Of a DNA stretch of 64,000 bases, positions 1 to 11,809 are shown in pieces. Every line of letters starts with the position of its first letter. Positions within the stretch are counted from its first letter, which is position 1. Where the stretch lies: assembly GCA_030407005.1 (NCBI GenBank), contig JAUDYN010000003.1, forward strand, positions 3,534,001-3,598,000, written 5' to 3'. The notes under the pieces were generated by a model. That model did no database searches. It had not been told where the DNA came from and saw only the letters and a program-made list of their open reading frames with translations. A program made the position numbers and the translations under genes. The stretch comes from Desarmillaria ectypa. Lineage: Eukaryota > Basidiomycota > Agaricomycetes > Agaricales > Physalacriaceae.

Positions 1-652
1 TGTGTATGAGAGACTGAGAATTAACTCCGGACCGGTCATATTTTTTTAATCATTTTCTAAACTCTAAACGCTCTCACCTGATTAACGGAGACCTGGATTT
101 TACTTTTGCTGAAATAGAACGACTCGAATGTTCCATCCATATTACTTGGCATATCAATCTACCACAGGCCTAGGATCAGCAGACGCTTACTAGATGGCTT
201 CCCGGAGTTTGACAAAATACAACACTGGAGTTATACACTCATGAACACAGCACCCTCGCCTATCAGACAGGATTAGATGATGACCTATATGGAATGGCGA
301 TGCTCAGTCAGTGGAAGAAGGCAATACAGCCATAGTGTGGTATTCAGTCAATTACTATAGTGGCGACGAGGAAGGCTGCCCACAGTGTATGCATATATAA
401 AGGGAGGTTTTAAACCACAGAAGGGTGATAGTGATCATAGTGATGTGCTGGCATGCAACCTGTATCGAGGCAGAAGGTCAGTGAAGGTCATGCAATCGAT
501 ATGCATTGAGCCTCCAATTTCTTTATGGTTCTTCGATCGCAGATAAGAGCCCAGTAATGCATCTCAGCCTTTTCTGATGATAAGCCAGGGTACTAGTAGT
601 ATATGCTCCTGTCCAAAGCTATACCGAAACATAATCACTGTGTTGTATTCTA
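1..652. other. Stretch with no recognised gene
   Basis: No convincing coding region, RNA gene or repeat was seen here. Short open frames occur on both strands but none carries a recognisable motif. It lies downstream of the minus-strand remnant of membrane-protein copy A, so part of it may be that gene's old 3' flank. Confidence 0.4.
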
Positions 653-1015
653 AAATTCGACCATTATATAACATATGGAAGTCAATCTAATATGGAAACG
701 ATTTACACCAATGGAACAGAGAGAGAATAGGGACGGCCAGTCTCCAAAAGGTGGATATGCATCATCCGGCAAATGGGCAAAGGAATAAGTAGAGGAAATG
801 GGATAAGATATAATGCACGTCAACAGACGTCGATCCCTTGGTACGATAGTGACCACGTCAGAATCACCGGCCAGCCCCTCCAGCTGAGTTTCACAGCGAT
901 CTTGATGGACAAGGCTATCATTGGTAGTAGAGGCCATCAACGTGGAATGTCCGTACTCATCATCCCCCTCTAGCTGGGCTTCGAGGTCATCACTCGTCGC
1001 ACTGGAATCCTGCTG
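653..1015 (-). pseudogene. 3' remnant of membrane-protein copy A
   Basis: This open minus-strand segment resembles the hydrophilic C-terminal tail of the multi-spanning membrane-protein family that is intact at 9715-10993. It begins next to the copia LTR and reads QDSSATSDDLEAQLEG, comparable to the DDDVEAQL stretch in the intact copy and to SEDLELQQE in copy C near 51.8 kb. The matching N-terminal exons lie at 5585-6064 on the other side of the retrotransposon. The transmembrane middle of about 165 residues is absent from both sides. The true stop is uncertain; the frame stays open to about 650. Confidence 0.55.
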
Positions 1016-1232
1016 TGTTGGGATTTTGCTGGAAAGTTTTAGAAGGAGCAATCCGGCATCATGCCGAGAGTCGATGAGTAAGCAAGAGAGTCGTAGAAAG
1101 TTATAGTACATTCTAGATTCTAGTGCAAAGTAGTATAAATATGAGCTCTGTAGGAGCCATAGAATAATAATTCCTTTACATCTGGCTTTACCAGCCTGGA
1201 GTCTACCCTGCACAACACCCAGGATTCCAACA
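1016..1232 (+). repeat. 5' LTR of copia element (type A)
   Basis: A 217-bp LTR that begins TGTTGGGATTTTGC and ends CCAGGATTCCAACA. It contains a TATA-like stretch (TATAAATA near 1133). A solo copy of the same type and the same length lies at 52638-52854. It does not match the LTR at the other end of this element (5374-5584) apart from the first nine bases and the terminal ACA. Confidence 0.85.
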
Positions 1233-1247
1233 GGTTATGGGCCCCAG
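1233..1247 (+). promoter_or_regulatory. Primer-binding site, initiator tRNA-Met anticodon-arm type
   Basis: GGTTATGGGCCCCAG follows the 5' LTR directly. It is nearly complementary to the anticodon arm of eukaryotic initiator tRNA-Met (the GGGCCCATAACC region), not to a tRNA 3' end. This resembles the half-tRNA priming known for Drosophila copia. The match is by eye and has one extra C. Confidence 0.6.
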
Positions 1248-1316
1248 CCCTAACTGAACTACTTACATCATCACCAACTTTGCACTCTCATACTTTACGT
1301 ACACACATAGAACCAA

Positions 1317-4300
1317 ATGGATAGCCAGTCCATGTATAGGATTGAACCCCTTAAGGGCCCAGAAAACTACCCGACATGGAAAGTCAAGATGATCGATATA
1401 CTAACCGATTTAGGTCTAATTGACTATGCCGATGGAAGCTCTGTGGCCCCGGCAGAAGCGGCACTGGTGGCAGATTGGAAGAAGAGCGATAGGAAGGCTC
1501 TTTTGACAATAAGGCTGCGGGTTTCAGATGGCCTGCTGGTGTATATTGCTGGTTCTAAGACTTCGGCAGAAGCCTAGAAAGCTCTGAAGGACATGTATGA
1601 GTCAAGGGGACCCATGGGAATTGTCCTTGTGAGAAGGAAATTCTTTAGAGCTCAGTGTGAAGAAGGAGGAAATATAGAGGAGCATATTAAGACTATGAGG
1701 TCCTACCAGGAGGAGCTAGCATCCCTTAAGCAGACTGTTGAGGAGGAGGACTTCTCAATCACACTGCTTACATCATTTCTGAAATCATGGAATTCATTCA
1801 TTTCATCAGTGGATACTGCAGACTTGAAGGATTCATACAAATTGATCTCCCAAATTCTCCAAGAAGACATCCGATTGCGGGAAAAGACTTCTGACCCAAT
1901 GACAACACTTGCAGCATATAGCAAGAAGAAGTTTAATCTGAAAATCACATGTTACGGATGTGGAGAAACTGGCCACATTAAGGCTAATTGTCCAAATGGG
2001 AAGAAGAATCCCAGAAAGCAATAGAAGGGGAAAGGGAAGGGCCAGACTCAGGCACATGTTGCCAAGTCAGATTCCAATGAAGAAGATTACGCATTTTGGG
2101 CAAAAGACATCACACCTACTGCACTTGCAGGGTCATCATGGATTGGGGACTCAGGCACCACCAAGCATATAGTCAAGAATAGATTGCATTTTTCTGACTA
2201 TGTTGAGACTCCAGGACATGAAGTTATTGGTGTAGGAAGGTCAAAAGGCTTGGGAAGAGGAACAGTTAAGATTAAAATGGTTGAAGGAGGGAAGACCACC
2301 GCAGTCACTCTAAAGGACTGTATTCATTGCTCTGAAGCACCATTCAATCTTATATCATTAGGGTGCATCATGGATGCTGGGTTTGAACTCAAATTCAAGG
2401 AATCCCGGATGGATATTATCTCACCACGTGGCAAAAGGATTGGCCATGGAGATAAAGTATCGAAGCTGTATAGCCTAGATATTATTGCGCCAGAAATAAC
2501 CCAGGCCCATGTGACAAAACCGGCCCGATCATGGCAGAAGTGGCATCGGGTAATGGGCCACTTAAACATGGGATTGGTAAAGAGACTATTTAGGAAGAAA
2601 ATGGTCAAGGGAATGGATGTGGATGAGTCAGCAGTGCCCCAGAAGGATTGCGAAGCCTGCATACAGGCCAAACATCATGCTGAGCCATTTCCACAAGAAG
2701 CTGAAAGGAATTATACCAAAATAGGTGAAATGACATTTTCGGACTTATGGGGGCCAGCCCGAACTCAGGGTATCCATGGAGAAAGATATTACATAAGCTT
2801 CACAGATGGAAAATCCCGGAGGACAATGTTGTATTTTCTGAAGTCAAAACAGGGTACAGAAATCTGAAAGAAGATTCAGCAGTACCAAAAATACATCAAA
2901 GTCCACACTGGAAGGGATCTGAAGTTTATGAGGATTGATAATGGGAAGGAATATATCAATGAGGAGGTGAAGGAATACCTCCAGAGCAATGGCATCCAGT
3001 TGGAACTGACTGCCACATATTCACCATCCCAAAATAGAGTTGCCGAGAGAGTCAATCAGACTCTTGTGGAGCATGCTCGTGCCATGCTAGAAGAACATCA
3101 CCTGCCGAAATTTTTATAGCCCGAAGCAGTGGCATATGCTACATATTTGAAGAACCAATCACCAACCAGGGCTATCAAAAATGATCTAACCCCAGAAGAA
3201 GTGTTTTGTGGAACAAAACTGGACATTTCAACACTCCAGGAATTCAGAACAAAGTGCTGGGTGTTGCAACAGGATAACAAAAGGTCAAAACTCGACCCAA
3301 AATCAAGAGAATTTATCTTTACAGGTCTTACAGATGAATCAAGAGCCTGGAGATACTATAACTCACAGACTAGGCAGATTCAGACCTCAAGAAATGTTAT
3401 ATTCCCTGAAGAGAGCATTCTAAATGCTAACAATGATGAATACATTGTGTCCCATCCTCCACTGCTCGAGGGGGAGTCAGGGAGCAAAGTCAAGCAGATT
3501 CTGGATGGAAATGATGATATTTCGGACAAATCCACAGGTGCCGGGAATGCCGAAACAAAAGGGGAAATGCCCCTTGATGACCCGGCAACCAAATCAAAGT
3601 TACCTGTATGGCGTGGGAAGGTGATTCAGCCACGTGACAAATTGGTCCAGATTGCATCAGTAGCCCCACCAAGTTACCGGTTCCTTAATAATCCAGCCTC
3701 ACGAGACACGAAATTGCCAGAGAAGCAGCAGAAAGTAACAAAGGAACCACTGGAGACTGCAAATATTGCAGTAGAATATGCATGTGTGGGGGAGACTGCA
3801 GATAACCTCAGTGATGAGCCATTAAGCCTTGAAGAAGCCAAAACAAGGCCAGATTGGCATCATTGGAAGAAAGCAATGGATGAAGAATATAATCTATTGA
3901 CTTCTCTAGGCACATGGCAGCTGGAAGAATTACCTCAGGATAGGTCGCTTGTTGATTGCAAGTGGACCTACAGGCTGAAAAGAGATGGTGATGGAAAAAT
4001 CACCAGGCACAAAGCCAGACTTGTTGCAAAAGGATTTTCGCAGAAACCCGGAATTGATTCCTTTGAGACATATGCACCCGTAGTTAGGCTGGATACATTC
4101 CGCCTACTTATGGCCATTGCCGCACAAAGAAACCTGATTATTCATGGAATGGATGTCATTGGAGCCTACTTAAATGGAAAGCTCAATGAATCCATTTATA
4201 TGGCACAGCCACCCGAATATTCTGATGGGAGTGGCAAGGTGGCACACCTCAAGTTGACATTATATGGACTCAAGCAATCTGGCCGAGTTTGGAACGAGAA

Positions 4301-5366
4301 ATTAAATGCTACCTTTTTGGGACTCAGATACACAAGATTGATTAGTGATCAATGTGTGTATATCAGACAGATGGATTCTGGTCCTATAATTGTAGCTGTG
4401 CATGTAGACGACATGACACTGCTTGCCCCAGATGATGAAACCATGTCTATTATGAAAGAAGAGCTTAAGAAGAAGCTAAATGTTACAGACATGGGGGAGA
4501 TTCAATACATATTGGGCATGAAGATAGACAGGAATTGGGAGAAGGGTACCATTACCTTATCACAGAAGGCATATATTTTGAAGGTACTCGAGCGAATGGG
4601 CATGAAAGACTGTAAACCAGTCAAAATGCCTATGGACCTGAATGTACGGCTAGAGAAAATCCCCGAAGATGATCCCCGGAGCGCTGACACAGCCACCAGG
4701 CAATATTACCATACTGGTGTCGGATCTCTGATGTATGCAGCCAATGGATCTCGGCCTGATATTGCACATGCTGTCACGGAATTGAGCAAATATGTACAAA
4801 ATCCGGCCGCTGAGCATGTCACAGCTCTGAAATGAGTTTGCCGTTACTTGAAGGGGACTCTGGATTTTGGAATCACATATGGAGGGACTACAGATGAACT
4901 GATACCCTACTCAGATTCAGACTGGGGAGAAGACAGGACAGATAGAAGATCAACATCTGGTTATGTCTGTACCTATGCAGGGGGAGCTGTTACTTGGAGT
5001 TCAAAGAAACAGCCCACTGTAGCTCTATCCACTATGGAGGCAGAATATATGGCCCTTTCGCAAACAACCCAAGAAGTAATATGGTTGCGGGCAATTTTAA
5101 CTGAATTAGGATTGCCACCTGATGGTGCAACCACTATTTTCGTCGACAATCAGTCAGCGATCAAATTCGCTGAGAACGCCGTATTCCACGCGCGATCGAA
5201 GCACATAGACATACGGCACCACTTCATTCGCGAGCGCATGGCTTCAAATGAAGTCAAAGTTCAGCACTGCACATCAGAGGAGAACTTAGCAGATATATTC
5301 ACTAAAGGGCTACCAAGACCATTACATGAATATCTATCTGCAGGTATTCTAGGAGCTCGGAATTGA
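1317..5366 (+). pseudogene. Copia gag-pol polyprotein with five nonsense codons
   Basis: One reading frame of about 1,350 codons runs without frameshift and is broken only by TAG 1575, TAG 2022, TGA 2865, TAG 3117 and TGA 4833 (first base given). Each can arise by one transition from an expected Trp, Gln or Arg codon. Domains in order: gag (from 1317); CCHC knuckle CYGCGETGHIKANC near 1950; protease DSGTTKH near 2147; GAG-pre-integrase and integrase core (DLWGPA near 2739, DNGKEY near 2937, YSPSQNRVAE near 3024); reverse transcriptase with AVHVDDMTLL near 4397; RNase H with SDSDWGED, STMEAEYMAL and KHIDIRHHFIRE between 4910 and 5230. The frame ends eight bases before the 3' LTR. It cannot make a full polyprotein as it stands. 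Confidence 0.9.
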
Positions 5367-5373
5367 GGGGGAG

Positions 5374-5584
5374 TGTTGGGATAGCAATCCCGAGCAAGTA
5401 CTAGAATGTACTCGAAGGATTGGCTTACTCAGCAGGATCAAGTTTGGACCGTGAAAGTGGACATACATAGTATTTCGTAGTAAGTTCTAGAAGTAGTACA
5501 AAATGTATTTAAGTAGGACACCTCTTGCTCGAGAGGCAAGGATTTTACCATCCTTTCTACGTTCTCCTCGCTCTCGTTACAACA
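5374..5584 (+). repeat. 3' LTR of copia element (type B)
   Basis: A 211-bp terminal sequence beginning TGTTGGGATAGCAATCCC, placed directly after the polypurine tract and ending TTACAACA. It has the position and the TG...CA ends of an LTR, but its body is unrelated by eye to the 5' LTR at 1016-1232. No second copy of type B was noticed in the window. Confidence 0.75.
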
Positions 5585-6064
5585 GTCCGCAAGGACAGTG
5601 CAGATGGCACCCGCAGTACCGAACACCACGGGTAATTTAACGCCAGGACTGCTGACAAACAGAACTTCTGCCCAAGAACTCTGTCCATTGTTAATAAAAA
5701 TAGAGCGGATCCACAGCCAGTTGATGATGAAGTTGATGAAGGTGACACTGTGGAGGAGGAGTATAACAATGACCATGCCCCGTCCGACAGTCCGAGACTT
5801 GTTCATAACTGCGTCATTCACTTCAGCTTGAATAGCGTGGTAGACGTGTTCCTCTCACAGATGCTTCCCAATGTGACGGCAACGACTCCTGTATATAGAC
5901 CTATGAACAGCCATGATCGGATATTTATATCTGGACAAACTAATATGCACACCAAGCAGTAGAGAATAGAGAATTTGGGAATTCAACAGAGAGTCGAGCT
6001 CTCTGAATATATCAACTCTATCGGCGTCAGTAAGGTTCGGTGGAGTACTGATCTGAGTAGCCAT
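5585..6064 (-). pseudogene. 5' exons of membrane-protein copy A
   Basis: Start ATG at 6064. Exon 1 is 5953-6064, beginning MATQISTPPNLTDADR. Exon 2 is 5859-5900 (LYTGVVAVTLGSI). Exon 3 runs from 5808 to 5585 (MNKSRTVGRGMVIV through AICTVLAD). Exon phases match the intact copy at 9715-10993. After the codons for CTVLAD the sequence enters the copia LTR, so the helices that should follow, including the WRCW...W segment, are gone. The gene was an integral membrane protein with several hydrophobic helices; the family is common in Agaricomycetes but I know of no assigned function. It is broken beyond expression of a full product. Confidence 0.75.
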
Positions 6065-7966
6065 CAAGGAAGACTGGGTGTCGGTGGAACGACAAACAAG
6101 GGAGGTGGTCTGTAGAGATAACGTACATATATGACAACACCCTTCGTTATATAGCATACAATGCCATACCGCAAAGCTATCCAGTGTTGAAAAGATGATC
6201 AGTGCCGTATCGAGATCTCGCCATGATCAAGGAAGCATCAAAGGCTGATATTTTACCTTTTGACCTCTTGTGAGTTCGGCGACTTGATCGTGTACACTAC
6301 ACAGGTACTGGTGCATACGCGAGCGGCGAGAACAAACCCAGCTGGGACATCATTTTCATGGACAGGGAAAGGAGCATAGGATGATGATCACCTAGCATAT
6401 GAGATCGATGCTATACCGAAGAGAAATGAGACATAATGGGCACGTCAGAAGGGCAACAAGAAGATCAGCCTGATTCTCCACTGATATGTACTTGGTACAA
6501 CCGTATGAAACCAAGTGGTGTTAGCTTTGGGTAAACAATACAGAATTCAGGGAACTGAGACTCATAGCACCGGCTTGTCCATACCAAAGCGTAACTATGC
6601 TTGCTTGAAGGATCTGTACAAATATATTCCGTCGTAATATGATACGCCACCGAGCCCTGTGGGCGGGTGAGAGACTTGCAGACACGCGCAGGAGACCATG
6701 ATGGAGGTAACACTGATGGAGATTTACGTTCAAGATATAAATCAGTTTTAAGAGAAGAATTAACGTAGGGAATAAGAGAAAGGAAGAGAGATGGACCAAT
6801 AGCGCACCGGAAGCTTATTCAGCGACAACTCCAAACCTTCAAACTCGGTACCACATATACACGCGCCTGCGTACCTCTAGTCCCCAGATGAAGCGTGTAA
6901 TTTATTTTCGAATGCATGCCGAGACGTTTGAGCTCTGGAGGAAGAATATCGAACATGTTCTCCTAGAGTCGAATTTAAAGAGCCTGACACCGGCCCTATC
7001 AAGTACCTACATATCTGTCGGCACATTAATAGGGTAGGATCAGTCGTGTAAAGGATCATAGACGTACCAACGGTATAATCGGGTCGCCTCATCCTCGCGC
7101 GAGAGTGAATAGACGCAGAGCATTCCATCATCCTTCATAGGGTGCACATTGCTGTACAGCCTTCTATCCTCGCCCGTTGACCAACAGCCCCTCCTTCCTG
7201 AGTCGATGCATGAATTTTGGTTTTTTGAACCCATGCAAGGGGTGGTATAGAACGTTGCCAGAGGCTCTTCTCTCATATGCTGGGCCTGATCTTGTTGCTC
7301 ACGCCATGTCAAAGGATCTGATGTAAAAGCTCTGCTATAGTTGGGATGGCGTTGAAGTTGAATGCATGCCTAATCTCCATTATGCTGAGAAAAGACAGAA
7401 GAGGAGAAGAGACGCACCAGTAGACGCATCAGTAGACGCATTCGCAGAGCATAAAAAGTAGCACACTACTGTATTGAATAATTCAGAATGTATGCGCCTG
7501 GTCGACTAAGGTACGCTCATCCATGATTTTGACTCCAACTGTAAATCGCTGCCGACGCATAAATCGGAAAATAACTTGTAATTTTAGAGGTTCTTGAAAC
7601 TCGATGGTACAAATCTATTGACCTGCATGTAATTCTTGATCGTTGCAGGGTATAGAATGCGGTGAGGAAGAGTGAAACGGACTTGTTCGGGCCGATCTAA
7701 CCTTCAACGACAACGACAATGCATTTCTTCACTTCACTTCTCATCTCAAATATCAGACGACGCGTTCATTTCCTCAGATAATTCATAGTCCAGCCCACGA
7801 TTTTTCTTATTATTACTCCACGACCGTCGTTGAAACACTCCACGAAATGTACGACGTATAACCCGGTCCTCGATTGCTGTCTTTGCGTCATTTTCTGTAT
7901 CCATATCTCAAAGGCAACGTAGGATGATCCGTGTGAGGTACCTGTGCATCACAAACCAGCAGGCTT
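6065..7966. other. Stretch without a supported gene
   Basis: A minus-strand open frame at 7040-7312 (90 codons, containing GRRGCWSTGEDRRLYSN) looks composition-wise like coding sequence but I do not recognise it and saw no clear exon continuation. A short imperfect 12-bp tandem repeat (about 2.7 copies of GACGCAYCAGTA) lies at about 7411-7442. Nothing else could be supported. Confidence 0.35.
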
Positions 7967-8673
7967 TGTCAACACGTCCTCTCTCCCTCAAATGATACCC
8001 TCAGAGAGCACACGGGGCACGAAAAATTTCCCTTCCCAACACGATCAATTCTAGGAACATTGTCTCCAGTATCAAGGTCCCATTTTTTGTGGTGAGACGA
8101 CGTGTGTTCACCCAGTGAGCCAGCTAGGAGTGTGACAAGGTGACAGAAGGGACGTGGCAGGGGTGTGGAGAAGAGGTAGTAAGTTCCCTCGTTCCTCGTT
8201 CACATCCAGGAACACTAACCGTCTCCACAGCTCGATCCTGCCGATCAACACTCCCTCTCTCCCTCCTCGGAAAGCACACAAGACACGACAATTTCGCGTT
8301 CCCACCACCACTGACTTGGGTGTTTCATTCCTAGTATCAAGGACACATTTTTGTAGTGTTACAGTGAGACGACGTATCTTCATCTGGCGAGCAAGCAGGG
8401 GGTAGAAATGATACCGCGTAGGAGGGGGCAGTGGAGGTGGTAAGTTCTCATCTCTAACTTGCACTCAGTCATGCTCACCTTTTCCATAGCCCGAACTTGA
8501 TCTTGCCGGTAAATACAACATTTACGAACGTGCACCAATTGCCTCCCTTTCGTTGTTGCCATCGACCCAGGCCCTTTTTTTTGAGCCAGGACGACGAATC
8601 AGGTAGCGGAAGTGACAGTTCATAGCAACGGGGGGTGGGCAAGTACCTCCTGATCACTTATGTTCCTTTGCAG
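7967..8673 (+). repeat. Decayed tandem repeat with intron-like segments
   Basis: Two and a half imperfect units with a period of 260-276 bp. Paired landmarks are TCAACAC at 7969 and 8245, AGTATCAAGG at 8068 and 8333, TGAGACGACGT at 8093 and 8365, and GTAAGTT at 8179 and 8440. Each unit carries a GTAAGTT...AG segment of about 50 nt (8179-8230 and 8440-8489), and a third GTACC...GCAG segment ends at 8673. This looks like duplicated exon-intron units of a dead gene. No frame is open across the units, and the parent family was not recognised. Confidence 0.5.
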
Positions 8674-9714
8674 CTACGATACTCCATCTGACATGCAGTC
8701 TTCATCCTGATGTGTTTTCTTTCTACCAATTGATTTTCGTGCACTACAAGTCCCGTAAAACTTGGCTTGCATATCGGTTTTACATCTTCTGAAACTGTCA
8801 ATCGCAATTCTGTTTATTCGTTCGACCTTGATCTAGCTCGGGCCGGTGAAAATCATAACTTTCTTCAGTCGGTGCTCTGGCGTTATCATCTCTACAGTCC
8901 CTCAAATATCAACATGCCAAAGATTTGAGAAGAAAATAACTTTTGGATATCACAATGGAAGTCAGGACACGGACGTTTTTGGCCTAGGTCCGTCCATCTA
9001 ATCACCGCTGTCCATATACTGATGATAGATCCACAGCAGTCATTCGCTCACTCGTGTCAAAATTTTGGGGTTAAACAATACTGCTTCCGTCGATAGAGAA
9101 CATTGGTCGAGTCTTTCTTTTATTATCAACTTTCACGGGCATGGATAGATGGTCCACGTACGAGGAACAGCTACTCTGTCTCATGTTACTCTCTATAGCA
9201 AGATGGGTGTAGTGAGCGCTGAAACGTGAATATGCATCAGGAAAGCAGATGGCAACAGACAGTTGAGCGGTAAGCATCTGCATTCATACACGATTATTTC
9301 CCCTGATTGTCATGCAGCCCGAGCTAAGATGCGTATTCCCAACATGTAGGTAGGGTAAATCACACGCGAATCAGGACCTGTTTCTCATTCGACCATGTCC
9401 TCATTCCGAACGAGTGGGATGCTGGTTGACCTTTTCGAGTGCGAATGGATGTTGCTGATGAAAGAAGCGCCTCGGCAAGGAACGAACGTTCATGCTGACT
9501 GGATGAGGAGGATTCACACCGTCGTGTGGAAGAGCAGATTGACATCCCCTGATCTACGTGCCCATCATGATTCTCGTCACTACTGCGGGTCATATATACC
9601 CTCGTCAAGAGAAGGATGACTGGTAATCATCATCGAGCGCCTCATCCGCAACATACTCTATATATTTGAGCCCGTGCAGTGTGGTCCTTACGAGCCGTCC
9701 CTCCTCCCTTCACC
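8674..9714. other. Stretch without a supported gene
   Basis: No gene or repeat recognised. The right end must hold the promoter of the membrane-protein gene at 9715; a TATATATT stretch lies near 9658, roughly 55 bases before the start codon. Confidence 0.35.
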
Positions 9715-10993
9715 ATGCAGGCAGGTCTCCCACCAAGTCTTACCGATGTCGACAAAGCAAAGCTCCTTTCTCATATCGGCTCCGAGATGGACAGAGTGAT
9801 CCTCGGCTCTCTCTTACAAGGTATGTACGGCCCGCGTCCACCGATGCAAGGATGCCTCGATCCTAATTTACACTCTCCTAGGCTTGTACACCGGTGTCAT
9901 CGCCGTCGCCTTGTGGAATATCTGTGAATCGTCCCCGCATAGTCCCACTTGAACCAAAATCTTAAACCCTACAGATATGCACAAATCCCGACTGATCGGA
10001 CCACCTATGATCATCGTCATCGTCGTCCTCTACATAACCACCCTTGCGAGTCTTTCCCTCGACTGGTTGATCGTGCGCACGGCATTGATCGATAATGGGA
10101 TGAATATTTGGACGACATTTATGAATTTTGAGCATCCTCTGAGGTGGATTACGGTGGTGACGGGTATTTTCGGGGTTATTTGCACTGTACTTGTTGACGC
10201 TACGATGGTAAGAGCCATGTGTTCATTCATATAATTGTTTTCAACTTATGGTTTAGATCTGGAGGTGCTGGCTGGTCTGGGGACGACACTGGCAGATTGT
10301 TCTTCTCCCTACGCTCTGTCTGGTTGCTGCTACAGGTAGAGTGTGACCCATCTCTTCCATTACCATCTCCTTTTACCCATACATACCAGTCTTAAAAATC
10401 ATCGTAACATGCCACCAGTACGCCGACTTGAAACGTTACTTTCACTATCTAGTGATCTACGCCTCTCTATCTCTGGCTACGACACTATGGTGCACCGTAC
10501 TCATGATCTACCGGGTTCTGACTGTCGCACGAGTGATGGATGGTGCGGCGGCGTATTGGCATGTTATTGAGGTCTTGGTGGAGTCTTCAGCTTTGTATGC
10601 CGTCACCTTGATTTTATACGTGGCGCTCTTTGCACGTGGTAGTAATGCGCTCTATTACTTTGACCCTATCGCTGGGATCACGCGGGTATGTTTTCTCCCT
10701 CGCTTGAAAGGCGGCTTAACGGACGGTGATTGTAGGGTATTGCCCCGACGCTGCTTGTGGGGCGCGTCGCAGCGGGCCATGCTCGCGCGGATGATTCCTG
10801 GAAAGGAAGTGTGATAACTTCGTCACTACGTTTCGGGCAGGATAAGACTGGGAATAGCACCAAAGAATATTCTATGGCGGTCGATGATGATGTCGAAGCT
10901 CAGTTGAGGAGGGAAAGTGATAGTCGCGTGGATGAACAGGAGGAGTGCAGTGATAAAACAGAAAACCAGTCCTCGAAGCTATCATGGAACTGA
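9715..10993 (+). CDS. Multi-spanning membrane protein, intact copy B
   Basis: Six exons: 9715-9820, 9882-9923, 9975-10207, 10257-10335, 10390-10685, 10736-10993, all with GT-AG introns of about 50 nt and a continuous frame ending in TGA. The product begins MQAGLPPSLTDVDKAKLL. Six or seven hydrophobic stretches follow (GVIAVALW, MIIVIVVLY, WITVVTGIFGVICTVL, IVLLPTLCLVAATVL, LVIYASLSLATTLW, ALYAVTLILYVALF). Then come the family motif APTLLVGRVAAGHARADDSW and an acidic cytosolic-type tail. The family is expanded in Agaricomycetes and looks like a 7-helix receptor in layout, but I know of no assigned function. Two broken relatives lie in this window (653-6064 and 51570-61849). This copy fixes their exon phases. 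Confidence 0.85.
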
Positions 10994-11809
10994 AGCGTTG
11001 AGATTTTTGACGAAAAACGTTATATTTGTTTATATTAGTACATGCTTTGTCGACTTATTCTGTATGATTAATATGTTTAGATGTGTATGAATGTGGATCA
11101 GCGTACTATCCACCATATGTCAAGCTGGACCCCATGGGAGAGGGTGAATGCGGTAGGAAGGATAATACTAAGAAGGCTTGGTGACATGATATCATATCAC
11201 ATGGAGAAGAGAACATGCATGTTAAACCATTTAATGTTTCTGGGAGAAGCCTATGAAACTCAGATTCCTACCTAGGGATGGAGAGATTAGCCAGACCACT
11301 GATGTGCCAGGTAACATGAATTTCATTGTGCATCCTTTCTTGACTGAATTTTAGGCTACGAAGCCACATAACCTAATAAGATAAGGATATAAGTATGAAC
11401 TACGAAAGAGCATTAGTGATATAGTAATAGATATCACAAGGTATACGTACCTCAGTCGGGCACGGCGAGTGTAAAACGACTGAGGTATGCGGGTAACTAC
11501 AGGTGAGTATATATAAGGTGAACAATAATGAGTGACGATCAAAGAGAAAACACACGGGTATACTGTACGGATATCCTTCAACAATGCCTCCAGTCAAGTT
11601 GAAGGATGACCTCGAAGAAAGAGATATACTTGGTACTAGAGTAGAATAGGACCCTCTAAAGCGGAAAAATGATGAATTGAAGTATAGAATTGAAGTATGG
11701 TGCGGATGAAGCATCTTGGATCCGAGTTCCTGCAACAAACTGCCAGTCAGAAGAAATGATTCTCCAATGGGCAGGACATCACAAACGAAATAAAAGAAAA
11801 CACGGGCTC
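10994..11809. other. Stretch without a supported gene
   Basis: Between the convergent ends of the membrane-protein gene and the small secreted-protein gene. Only short frames without motifs were seen. Confidence 0.35.

Larger units (their letters stand above)
1016..5584 (+). mobile_element. Ty1/copia LTR retrotransposon with unlike LTRs
   Basis: The order is 5' LTR, tRNA-type primer site, one gag-pol frame (gag, zinc knuckle, protease, integrase, reverse transcriptase, RNase H), polypurine tract GAGGGGGAG just before 5374, 3' LTR. Integrase lies before reverse transcriptase, which defines the copia order. The two LTRs (217 and 211 bp) differ nearly throughout. The flanking bases TGCTG on the left and GTCCG on the right do not form a target duplication. 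The element sits inside membrane-protein copy A on the opposite strand, and the middle of that gene is missing. A recombinant of two related elements is the simplest reading. Confidence 0.85.

Noticed and set aside
8108..8464. 118-codon minus-strand open frame
   Set aside because: It runs across the decayed tandem repeat antisense to the intron-like signals and has no motif; it is a by-product of the repeat.
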